Shown: one piece after another, positions 1 through 6,097 of the stretch
Layout of the letters: every line of letters starts with the position of its first letter
Position numbering within the stretch: the stretch's first letter is position 1
NCBI GenBank assembly: GCA_031422295.1
Contig: JANOQM010000026.1
Coordinates: 1 to 10,811, forward strand
Direction: 5' to 3'
Source of the DNA: JANOMH01 sp031422295
Lineage (GTDB): Bacteria > Pseudomonadota > Alphaproteobacteria > Rhodobacterales > Rhodobacteraceae
Length of the DNA stretch: 10,811 nt
Made by a program: the position numbers and the translations under genes
Notes under the pieces: generated by a model
Database searches by the model: none
Told to the model about the DNA's origin: nothing
The model's input: only the letters and a program-made list of their open reading frames with translations

Positions 1-1
1 C

Positions 2-172
2 GCCGCTGTCGCGCTGTTGGAAGGCAAAGAGATGTTCAAAAGCTATGACTACAACCCTGCAGGATGGGACAAGGAAAAGGCGGCAACCTATTACCGCGCT
101 GATCTGTCGGCCAACGTCTGGTGGCCAAGCGAACTGCCCGAAGAAAAGCTGATCGAGCTTTACGGAAACTGA
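2..172 (+). CDS. Periplasmic sugar-binding protein of an ABC importer, 3' end only
   Basis: The frame starting at base 2 is open from the window edge to the TGA at 170-172 and gives the last 56 residues of a protein. The end of the chain is rich in Trp, Tyr and charged residues (for example SANVWWPSELPEEKLIELYG), in the style of C-termini of Peripla_BP_4 (RbsB-like) sugar-binding proteins. The main support is position: it lies directly before an RbsA-type ATPase and two permeases of the same transporter class. Its role would be to capture the sugar or polyol in the periplasm and deliver it to the permeases. The N-terminus, signal peptide and most of the binding pocket lie outside the window, so the ligand cannot be guessed. 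A GC-rich hairpin follows the stop codon before the ATPase gene. Confidence 0.8.
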   Translation, partial: AAVALLEGKEMFKSYDYNPAGWDKEKAATYYRADLSANVWWPSELPEEKLIELYGN

Positions 173-182
173 TGCGACTGGT

Positions 183-206
183 GTGGGGCGGTATCAGCCG
201 CCCCGC
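183..206 (+). promoter_or_regulatory. GC-rich hairpin between binding-protein and ATPase genes
   Basis: Bases 185-191 (GGGGCGG) pair perfectly with 198-204 (CCGCCCC). The stem can be extended with G-U pairs to about 183-192/197-206 around a 4-base loop. There is no T-run, so it is not a classic terminator. In many ABC operons a hairpin at this place protects the binding-protein mRNA or reduces read-through, keeping binding protein in excess over the membrane parts. That role is inferred here. It also argues against translation starting at the GTG at 183. Confidence 0.5.
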
Positions 207-214
207 CCATCCTT

Positions 215-222
215 GGGAGGGG
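215..222 (+). promoter_or_regulatory. Ribosome binding site that fixes the ATPase start
   Basis: GGGAGGGG lies 5 bases before the ATG at 228. No comparable site precedes the in-frame GTG at 183, so the ATG at 228 is the likely start. Confidence 0.75.
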
Positions 223-227
223 AATTT

Positions 228-1748
228 ATGTTCGACGGTGAAACAGCATGCCTGATCGAGATGCAGTCGATCTCAAAAGCTTTCGGGTCAAGCCGCGTAT
301 TGCGCGACGTAACGCTGCGCCTGCGGCCCGGTTCTGTCCATGCCCTGATGGGCGAGAACGGCGCGGGCAAGTCAACGCTGATGAAGATACTGGCCGGCGT
401 TCACCGCAGCGACGAAGGGCGCATCCTGAAGGACGGCAACCCGCTGCATTTGCCCTCGCCACGCGAGGCGCTGGCGGCGGGTATCTCGACCGTATTTCAG
501 GAACTGTCGCTGTTGCCAAACCTGACTATTGCAGAAAATATGTTTCTGGGCCGCGAGCCGCTTTTGCGTGGGGGCGGTCTTGATCGCAAGCGGATGCGGG
601 CAGAAACGGTGGCGGCCTTGGCCGAACTGGACCTGCGGCTAGACCCCGATCAATTGGTGTCCACCCTGACAATCGCCGAACGGCAATTCGTGGAAATCGC
701 CCATGGCATCAAGGCCGATGCCAGCGTGCTGATCCTGGATGAACCCACCGCTGCGCTGAACGCGGCGGACGTTGAGGTGCTGAATCGCAGCATCCGGCGC
801 CTGCGGGCCGAAGGGCGGGCCATTGTCTATATCTCGCACCGGATGGATGAGATTTTCAGTATTTGTGACGAAGTGACGGTGCTGAAAGATGGTCAGTATG
901 TTGGCACCCGTGCCATCCGCGATGTGACGCCGGATGGGCTGATCGCGATGATGGTGGGGCGGGAATTGTCCGACCTGTTCCCGGCGCGCGCGGCAAGCCT
1001 TGGTAAGCCCGTGCTGGAATTGTCAGGCTTTCGCACCACGCCAAAGGCGCGGGCGTTTGATCTGACCCTGCATCAGGGAGAGATTCTGGGCCTTGCCGGC
1101 CTGGAAGGGCAGGGGCAGCAGCGCATCATGCGGGCGCTGATCGGGCGGCATACGCCCGCTGGTGGCACGTTGCGGTTGCATGGTCAGGCGTTGAAATTCC
1201 CCTCGGCAGCCCGTGGCATCCGCGCAATGGCGCGGCTGGGTCTGGGCTTTGTACCCGAGGATCGCAAGGAAGAAGGGTTGATGCTGGGCCTGTCGGTGGC
1301 GGCCAATCTGGTGATCGGGCTGCACGCCGAAAAGCCCGCCTTCACCCCGGCCCGCAGCCTGAAGGCCGTGGTGCAACGCATGACCGACGCCCTTCACATC
1401 AAGACCGCCAGCCCCACGACACCGGTCGCATCGCTGTCGGGCGGCAATCAGCAAAAGGTCTTGCTGGGCCGCTATCTGGCGCGCGAGGTCAAGGTTCTGG
1501 TGATCGAGGAACCCACGCGCGGCGTCGATATTGGCGCCAAATCCGAAATCTACGGGCTTTTGCGGGACTTTGCACAGGCAGGCGGTGCCGTGCTGGTCAC
1601 CTCGCGCGAGACGGTGGAACTGATCGGCCTCTGCGACAGGCTGGCTGTGGTTCATGGCGATACCGTGATGACCGAATTGCCTGCCAATCAGGCCACTGAA
1701 CACTCCATTCTTGCGGCGGCGCTGACTGTGGAAGGGGGCGCTGCATGA
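228..1748 (+). CDS. Sugar ABC transporter, RbsA/MglA-type double ATP-binding protein
   Basis: This 506-residue protein powers uptake of a sugar or polyol. It carries two fused nucleotide-binding domains, and its length is typical of the CUT2 (RbsA/MglA) family. In domain 1 the Walker A is GENGAGKST at residues 42-50, a relaxed signature LTIAERQ sits at 147-153, and the Walker B ends LDEPT at 170-174. In domain 2 the Walker A position (about 291-298, GLEGQGQQ) has lost the lysine, as is normal for this family. A perfect LSGGNQQK follows at 403-410. The second Walker B reads VIEEPTRG, with Glu427 where Asp is usual, a small oddity. The start at 228 is chosen for its ribosome site. The stop overlaps the next ATG by 4 bases (ATGA), indicating translational coupling with the permease. 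It acts at the cytoplasmic face of the inner membrane. Confidence 0.95.
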   Translation: MFDGETACLIEMQSISKAFGSSRVLRDVTLRLRPGSVHALMGENGAGKSTLMKILAGVHRSDEGRILKDGNPLHLPSPREALAAGISTVFQELSLLPNLTIAENMFLGREPLLRGGGLDRKRMRAETVAALAELDLRLDPDQLVSTLTIAERQFVEIAHGIKADASVLILDEPTAALNAADVEVLNRSIRRLRAEGRAIVYISHRMDEIFSICDEVTVLKDGQYVGTRAIRDVTPDGLIAMMVGRELSDLFPARAASLGKPVLELSGFRTTPKARAFDLTLHQGEILGLAGLEGQGQQRIMRALIGRHTPAGGTLRLHGQALKFPSAARGIRAMARLGLGFVPEDRKEEGLMLGLSVAANLVIGLHAEKPAFTPARSLKAVVQRMTDALHIKTASPTTPVASLSGGNQQKVLLGRYLAREVKVLVIEEPTRGVDIGAKSEIYGLLRDFAQAGGAVLVTSRETVELIGLCDRLAVVHGDTVMTELPANQATEHSILAAALTVEGGAA

Positions 1749-2707
1749 CCCAATGGTTCAAATCAGGCTTTTCGGCGCGGCGCAGCAGGCAAGGGCTGTG
1801 GGGCGTGCCGATGGTGATTGCGGTGGTGCTCGCGGTGGTGCTTGCCTTTGGCACGGATCAGTTCGCCACCCGCGAGAACCTGTTCAATCTGATCGCACAA
1901 GCGATGCCGTTGCTGATTGCGGCCATCGGGCAGTTGTTCGTCATCCTTGTGGGCGGGCTGGACCTGTCTGTCGGGTCGGTCATCAGCTTTTCCACCGCGA
2001 TCCTTTCATTGGACGGTCCTGCGGCCGTGCTGATCCCGGCGGTGTTCGTATTGGCGGGGTTGGTGGGGTTGATCAACGGGCTGGTGATCACGCGTTTGAA
2101 CGTGCATCCGATTATCGCCACGCTGGCCATGCAGTATATCCTGCTGGGCATCACCCGCATCCTGCGCCCCGTGTCGGGCGGCACAGTGCCCGATATCGTA
2201 ATTGCCGCCGTGCAGGGCAGCATGCTGGGCGTGCCCTTGCCGCTGTTTTGGGGGCTGATTGCCGCCGGGTTGGCGGCCAAGGTTCTGTATGGCAGCCGGT
2301 TTGGCCTGCACCTGTTCGGCATCGGTGGCGGCGTTGCTGCCGGGATGGAGGAGGCGGCGCGCACCTATGGCATCCGGGTTGGGCGCAACATCGTGCTGGC
2401 ATACGTGGCCTGTGCGCTGTTTGCCGCCCTTGCCGGGGCGTTCCTCGCCGGGCGGATCGTATCGGGTGACCCGAATGTCGGCCTGTTATTCGAACTGGAT
2501 GCCATCACGGCCGCCGCCATCGGGGGCACACAGCTTTCGGGCGGAGTGGGCAGCCTACACGGCACGGTGCTGGGCGCGATTGTTCTGGCGTTGTTGGCCA
2601 ACGGGATGAACCTGGCGAATGTGTCGCCCTTTGTGCAAACGGCGATCAAGGGCGGGCTGCTGTTGGCCATCGTCGGGCTTCAATCGCGCAAGAAGATGGG
2701 GCTTTGA
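1745..2707 (+). CDS. Sugar ABC transporter permease 1 (BPD_transp_2)
   Basis: This is a 320-residue hydrophobic inner-membrane protein with a basic cytoplasmic N-terminus (residues 1-20) followed by many membrane segments. It shows the hallmark motifs of the RbsC-type permease family. One is VGGLDLSVGSV, close to the consensus GGIDLSVGS in the first third. Another is EAARTYGIRVGR, the cytoplasmic loop that docks on the ATPase. The third is AIGGTQLSGGVGS before the last helices. It forms half of the translocation pore, with the permease that follows as the likely partner. Its ATG overlaps the ATPase stop codon, and GGAAGGGGG (1730-1738) serves as its ribosome site inside the upstream gene. Its stop lies 3 bases before the next gene's ATG. 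The substrate is not determinable. Confidence 0.93.
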   Translation: MTQWFKSGFSARRSRQGLWGVPMVIAVVLAVVLAFGTDQFATRENLFNLIAQAMPLLIAAIGQLFVILVGGLDLSVGSVISFSTAILSLDGPAAVLIPAVFVLAGLVGLINGLVITRLNVHPIIATLAMQYILLGITRILRPVSGGTVPDIVIAAVQGSMLGVPLPLFWGLIAAGLAAKVLYGSRFGLHLFGIGGGVAAGMEEAARTYGIRVGRNIVLAYVACALFAALAGAFLAGRIVSGDPNVGLLFELDAITAAAIGGTQLSGGVGSLHGTVLGAIVLALLANGMNLANVSPFVQTAIKGGLLLAIVGLQSRKKMGL

Positions 2708-2709
2708 TC

Positions 2710-3663
2710 ATGGCGGCTGTCCTTTCTCATCCCATCTGGCGCCGTCTGGCCGCTGTGCCGCCTGCCTATTGGGTCTTTGCCCTGCTGCTGCTGACACTGT
2801 GGATTGCACGGCCCAACATGCTGAACCCCAATGTGCTGGGCATTTTTGTGCGCCAAGTTGTGCCGCTTGGCATCCTAGTGCTGGGGCAGCTGCTGGTGAT
2901 GCGGGTGCGGTCGATCGATCTGTCGGGCGGGGGCGTGATCCTGCTTATCAACTACATCATCACCTCGCGCACCTTCCCCGAGGCGTCGGGCTTGACCTTC
3001 ATCGCCATGGCGTTGGCCATCGGCGGGGTGGTGGGGCTGTTGAATGGCTATATGGTGGCCAAGCGTCGGGTTTCGGCGGTGATCGTGACGCTGGCGGTCA
3101 GCATCATTCTGGTGGGGCTGGTGCAGTTCCTGTCCAGCGGCAAGCCGCCGGGCGATGTGCCCAAATACATGAACGAGTTCTTTGACATCAAGTACGGCCC
3201 CCTGCCGCTGCCGGTGCTGTTCTGGCTGGGCTGCACCGGGTTGATGTGGCTTGTGATGCAACACAGCGTCTATGGCCGCTATGTCGAGGCGGTGGGCGAA
3301 AGCGCCGAGGCTGCGGCTTTCTCCGGCGTGCCGGTCGAACGCACGGTGGTGCTGGCGCATATGCTGGCCGGGCTGATCGCGGCCGTGGCGGCACTGGTGC
3401 AGACCGGCTCCATCGCGGTGGGTTCTGTGCGTGTGGGGCTAGATCTGCCGATCTTGGCAGTGGCCGCGACCATCCTTGGCGGCGTCGTCTTTGGCCGGGG
3501 CGAGGGCGGCGTCTGGGGGCCGTTCTTTGGCGTTCTGTCCTTTGCGCTGCTGTTCGTCGTGATGACCGTCTTTGGCATCGACGACGCAGGCAAGCTGATC
3601 GCCCAAGGGCTGATCATCCTGATGGCCGCAATCCTTTACGGCGCGCGAGCCAAGCGCGGCTGA
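2710..3663 (+). CDS. Sugar ABC transporter permease 2 (BPD_transp_2)
   Basis: This 317-residue membrane protein is homologous in layout to permease 1 but clearly diverged, so the pore is probably a heterodimer. That arrangement is known from LsrC/LsrD and RhaP/RhaQ. The family motif GGIDLSVG appears as RSIDLSGGG, and the C-terminal IGGTxLxGGxGS region appears as ILGGVVFGRGEGGVWG. The docking-loop motif is AVGESAEAAAFSGVPVER. I chose ATG 2710; a TTG at 2704 that overlaps the previous stop would add two residues and cannot be excluded. It sits in the same operon, 28 bases before the SGNH hydrolase gene. Confidence 0.92.
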   Translation: MAAVLSHPIWRRLAAVPPAYWVFALLLLTLWIARPNMLNPNVLGIFVRQVVPLGILVLGQLLVMRVRSIDLSGGGVILLINYIITSRTFPEASGLTFIAMALAIGGVVGLLNGYMVAKRRVSAVIVTLAVSIILVGLVQFLSSGKPPGDVPKYMNEFFDIKYGPLPLPVLFWLGCTGLMWLVMQHSVYGRYVEAVGESAEAAAFSGVPVERTVVLAHMLAGLIAAVAALVQTGSIAVGSVRVGLDLPILAVAATILGGVVFGRGEGGVWGPFFGVLSFALLFVVMTVFGIDDAGKLIAQGLIILMAAILYGARAKRG

Positions 3664-3691
3664 CATTTCCGAAACGGGGGAGAGACACCGA

Positions 3692-4351
3692 ATGACCGAA
3701 CAGAAATCCATCCTGTGCTATGGTGACAGCCTGACCTGGGGCTGGATCCCTGTGACCGAGGGCGCGCCAACCTTTAGGTATACGTTTAAGGATCGCTGGA
3801 CCGGCGCGATGGCTGCACATCTGGGTGAAGGCTATCACATCGTGGAAGAGGGGCTAAGTGCGCGCACCACCAGCCTGGATGATCCGAACGATCCGCGTCT
3901 GAATGGCAGCGCCTATCTGCCCGCTGCGCTGGCCAGCCATTTGCCATTGGATCTGGTGATCGTGATGCTGGGCACCAACGATACCAAGTCCTACTTCCGC
4001 CGCACTCCCTATGAGATTGCCAATGGCATGGCTAAACTGGTGGGGCAGATCTACGCCTCGGCGGGGGGCGTAGGTGCCGCCTATCCCGCGCCAAAGATAT
4101 TGGTCGTTGCTCCGCCACCACTGGCCCCCATGCCGCACCCGTTCTTTCAAGGCATGTTCGAGGGTGGGCATGAAAAGACTGCAACCCTCGCTGCGCAATA
4201 CCGGGCTATGGCCGATTTCATGAAAGTCGAATTCTATGATGCAGGCTCGGTTATTACGACTGACGGCTGTGACGGCATCCACTTCACTGCGCAAAACAAC
4301 CATGACCTTGGCCGCGCATTGGCCACCAAAGTGAAGGACATGCTTTTGTAA
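3692..4351 (+). CDS. SGNH/GDSL hydrolase resembling the acyltransferase MsAcT
   Basis: This 219-residue protein has no signal peptide and so is probably cytoplasmic. All SGNH blocks are present: GDSLTWGW with nucleophile Ser13, GTND at 94-97 with oxyanion Asn96, and DGIH at 194-197 giving the Asp194/His197 pair. From memory, the chain matches the M. smegmatis acyltransferase MsAcT over almost its whole length with a constant +2 offset in catalytic residues. Shared stretches include EEGLSARTT, NDTK-YFRRTP, SAGGVG and PPPLAPMPHP. MsAcT transfers acyl groups between esters and alcohols in water and can form peracids; its natural substrate is not established. Here the gene follows the permeases, with ribosome site GGGGGAGAGA at 3676-3685. 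It may therefore deacylate or transacylate the imported sugar, which is inference. It could equally be a general arylesterase. Confidence 0.92.
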   Translation: MTEQKSILCYGDSLTWGWIPVTEGAPTFRYTFKDRWTGAMAAHLGEGYHIVEEGLSARTTSLDDPNDPRLNGSAYLPAALASHLPLDLVIVMLGTNDTKSYFRRTPYEIANGMAKLVGQIYASAGGVGAAYPAPKILVVAPPPLAPMPHPFFQGMFEGGHEKTATLAAQYRAMADFMKVEFYDAGSVITTDGCDGIHFTAQNNHDLGRALATKVKDMLL

Positions 4352-4390
4352 AAGACATCAGCGCTTGCTCCTCCCAGAGGGTGCTGATCA

Positions 4391-4422
4391 GGTCCGGGGC
4401 AAAGGTCGCATTGCCCCGGACC
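4391..4422 (+). terminator. Perfect 12-bp hairpin after the sugar-transport operon
   Basis: Bases 4391-4402 (GGTCCGGGGCAA) are the exact reverse complement of 4411-4422, separated by an 8-base loop. The stem is GC-rich, lies 40 bases after the hydrolase stop, and is followed by AAAGTGCC and a short TTTT at 4430-4434. The T-run is weak and displaced, so termination may be partial or Rho-assisted. It probably ends the region A operon and separates it from the LuxR-type gene. Confidence 0.7.
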
Positions 4423-4439
4423 AAAGTGCCTTTTCGGGG

Positions 4440-4582
4440 ATGGCTCAGGAGGCCCTGAAATTGCGCAATTTGACTCTGATGGCGATTGGCATAAGCTTGC
4501 CCGGTGTGGAGATCAGCCCTTCCGGAAAGGATGACAAGCGATCCAACAAGACGCGGCATATGTTGGCTCTGGCGGCAAAGAC
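4440..4582 (+). pseudogene. Probable disrupted 5' end of the LuxR-type regulator
   Basis: This stretch lies between the hairpin and the first start codon in the regulator's frame (TTG 4583). In that frame the sequence from 4535 reads QAIQQDAAYVGSGGKD and runs smoothly into the regulator, yet it holds no start codon and is closed by TGA at 4532-4534. Before the TGA the same frame reads plausibly (ARCGDQPFRKG). Another frame offers an ATG at 4440 followed by MAQEALKLRNLTLMAIG, which looks like a natural N-terminus. The simplest reading is an ancestral gene starting near 4440 that has suffered one or more small insertions or deletions. A sequencing error is an alternative. This is inference from reading-frame behaviour only. 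Confidence 0.4.
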
Positions 4583-5425
4583 TTGTTCTCGGCCCAAAAA
4601 CGCCTGCGTGCAGAGCTGCTGGACCGGTCCGTCGTTCGCTACAAGCCTGCCCGCGATCTGGCCGCCCATATGCTGCTGCACATAGATGACCTTGCAGCAT
4701 GCTGGTCAATAGCGGCGAACTGGCTGCGGGTAGAGCTTAGTTGTCACCGTGTTGATACAGGCTTTGGCAATCAAGCCGCCGCCGACTATTTTCCAGGATT
4801 CGCAGAAGCGAAGTCCAATGACTATGACATTCCCTCGTTTGCGGGCAGACCAGTCGACAATCGCGACGCGATGATGCAGGCGATGTGGCACGATCATCGT
4901 CCGCTGGTTTATGCCGATATCAAGCATGACAATCGGGTATCAATCCGGATGCGTCAGCGCATGTCGGGGGCTAAGACCAGATCAAAAATTGCATGGTCCC
5001 TGAAGACATCGGAAGGCAGCTACGGCCTGATTTGTGCAGACTGGACCGAACATCTGGTGCCGGATCAGTCACGCCTTTACGACTGTTTCGAGCAGACGGT
5101 TGCCGATGTGCTCAGCCCGATCATCATCGTGGCGAAAGGATTCTCTGGCAAAATACCAGCGGAAGCACGCGAGGGGCATCAATGGCACATTGGTCGCGCG
5201 ATATTGCCGGAAACTAAAGTTGCAGTCGCCTTGGCGGGACTGACGCCTTCGGAAGCCGAAGTCGCGCGGTTGGTTGCCAAAGGAATGAGCTATAAGGAAA
5301 TCGCAAGGATACGCGGCCGATCCTTTTCCACCATCGACCATCAGCTTCGCAGCATCCGCGAAAAGACCGGAGCCCCCAGCACAGCTGCGTTGATCCATAT
5401 GCTTTCGCGTGCGGACATCGGCTGA
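4583..5425 (+). CDS. LuxR-type (HTH) transcriptional regulator, N-terminus uncertain
   Basis: As annotated, this gives 280 residues from a TTG start. The C-terminus (about residues 220-275) is a clear LuxR-type DNA-binding domain: LTPSEAEVARLVAKGMSYKE, then the recognition-helix region with STIDHQLRSIREKTG. The N-terminal about 200 residues resemble a GAF-like sensor fold (HRVDTGFG near the start, GLICADW later), but I see no phosphoacceptor receiver domain and no ligand is evident. The TTG has no good ribosome site. Upstream sequence in frame looks coding but is blocked by TGA at 4532, so the gene may be truncated or frameshifted; ATG 4670 (Met30) is another possible start. Codon use is less GC-biased than in neighbours. 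Its position before region C, with palindromes in between, suggests it controls that region; this is unproven. Confidence 0.75.
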   Translation: MFSAQKRLRAELLDRSVVRYKPARDLAAHMLLHIDDLAACWSIAANWLRVELSCHRVDTGFGNQAAADYFPGFAEAKSNDYDIPSFAGRPVDNRDAMMQAMWHDHRPLVYADIKHDNRVSIRMRQRMSGAKTRSKIAWSLKTSEGSYGLICADWTEHLVPDQSRLYDCFEQTVADVLSPIIIVAKGFSGKIPAEAREGHQWHIGRAILPETKVAVALAGLTPSEAEVARLVAKGMSYKEIARIRGRSFSTIDHQLRSIREKTGAPSTAALIHMLSRADIG

Positions 5426-5447
5426 TCCACCTGACTCCTTGTTCGAC

Positions 5448-5471
5448 GATATCGCGAACCTTCGCGATATC
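5448..5471. promoter_or_regulatory. Perfect 24-bp palindrome, candidate operator
   Basis: GATATCGCGAA (5448-5458) and TTCGCGATATC (5461-5471) are exact inverted repeats separated by CC. The element starts 22 bases after the regulator stop codon and ends 103 bases before the next gene's ATG. No T-run follows, and the centre leaves only a very small loop, so a dimeric regulator's operator is more likely than a terminator. The LuxR-type protein encoded just upstream is the obvious candidate binder; this is inference. Confidence 0.5.
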
Positions 5472-5485
5472 TAAACCTACCTCTC

Positions 5486-5522
5486 ATGATGTAACTCTCT
5501 GAGGTACGCACATCATAGTGCG
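5486..5522. promoter_or_regulatory. Nested inverted repeats upstream of the GlcG-family gene
   Basis: ATGATGT (5486-5492) and ACATCAT (5510-5516) form a 7-bp inverted repeat with a 17-base spacer. Overlapping it, CGCAC (5507-5511) pairs with GTGCG (5518-5522). The positions suit a leader hairpin or a second binding site. I could not identify a convincing sigma-70 promoter in the same interval. Confidence 0.3.
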
Positions 5523-5574
5523 AAGCCGTGTTCCCTGTGGAGGGGGAAGACGGTCGTACCTGGGGGGGAAAGAA

Positions 5575-6087
5575 ATGAAATTGAAGTCGTTGTCGGCGGT
5601 TCTTCTGGCCGTTCTTGTGCCTTCGTTTTCCGGGGCCGAGACACTGGGGGCGAAGGCGGTGCTCGAATATGAAGCGGCTCAGCACATGATCGCTGGCTGC
5701 TTTGCCGCTCAGGCAGCTGGTGGCTATTCAAAGGTCAACGTTGTTGTGGTGGATGACGGCGGTCGCTTGATCGCTGCGGGACGTCAGGATGGGGCGTGCA
5801 AGGCCTGCACCGACATTGCTGAGGAAAAGGCAATCACTTCGGCGCTGTATTTCGCACCGACCCGGGTGTTTGCCGACCTTTCCTTTGGCGCAAAGCGCGA
5901 CGGGGTCGAGGCTGGGTTGCCGGGGGCTGCATTTGTGCCGGGGCTGGTGTCCTTTGCGGGCGGTCTGCCGGTGGTGACCGCTTCAGGTGATGTGATCGGC
6001 GGCATCGGTGTCAGCGGAGCCAGCGAGGATCAGGACGAAGCCTGTGCGCAAGCCGGCCTCGACGCAATCTCGGGCGATCTAAAGTAA
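5575..6087 (+). CDS. Exported GlcG/HbpS-family protein (heme-binding-type fold)
   Basis: This is a 170-residue protein starting at ATG 5575 behind GGGGGGGAAAG (5562-5572). Residues 1-21 form a Sec signal peptide: KLK, a Leu/Val/Ala core, then SGA before Glu22. The mature part has the GlcG/HbpS (old DUF336) layout: VNVVVVDDGGRLIAAGRQDG, EEKAITSALYF, a GGLPVV stretch and the C-terminal GGIGVSGASEDQDE. HbpS of Streptomyces binds heme and senses redox stress; GlcG is of unknown role. A feature unlike typical members is four cysteines (42, 75, 78, 157), including C-K-A-C at 75-78, which could form disulfides or bind metal or heme in the periplasm. It is followed 10 bases later by the hydrolase gene and is the likely first gene of the region C operon. 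Confidence 0.85.
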   Translation: MKLKSLSAVLLAVLVPSFSGAETLGAKAVLEYEAAQHMIAGCFAAQAAGGYSKVNVVVVDDGGRLIAAGRQDGACKACTDIAEEKAITSALYFAPTRVFADLSFGAKRDGVEAGLPGAAFVPGLVSFAGGLPVVTASGDVIGGIGVSGASEDQDEACAQAGLDAISGDLK

Positions 6088-6097
6088 GGCAATTCCA

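Noticed and set aside
183..227. A longer ATPase starting at GTG 183
   Set aside because: The extension would be translated through a strong hairpin, lacks a ribosome site and adds a Pro-rich tail not seen in the family. ATG 228 has an ideal site.
1023..1703. A 226-codon minus-strand open frame inside the double ATPase gene
   Set aside because: It is fully antisense to a gene with perfect ATPase motifs, and no ribosome site or recognisable domain is present.
4365..4685. A 106-codon plus-strand open frame as a separate small gene
   Set aside because: Its start lies before the terminator-like hairpin and its second half overlaps the regulator in another frame. Only the part from ATG 4440 looks informative, as a possible remnant of the regulator's N-terminus.
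5426..5574. A sigma-70 promoter for the GlcG-family gene
   Set aside because: The best -10-like hexamer (CATGAT at 5485-5490) matches only partly and has no good -35 at 16-18 bases, so it is not reported as a promoter.
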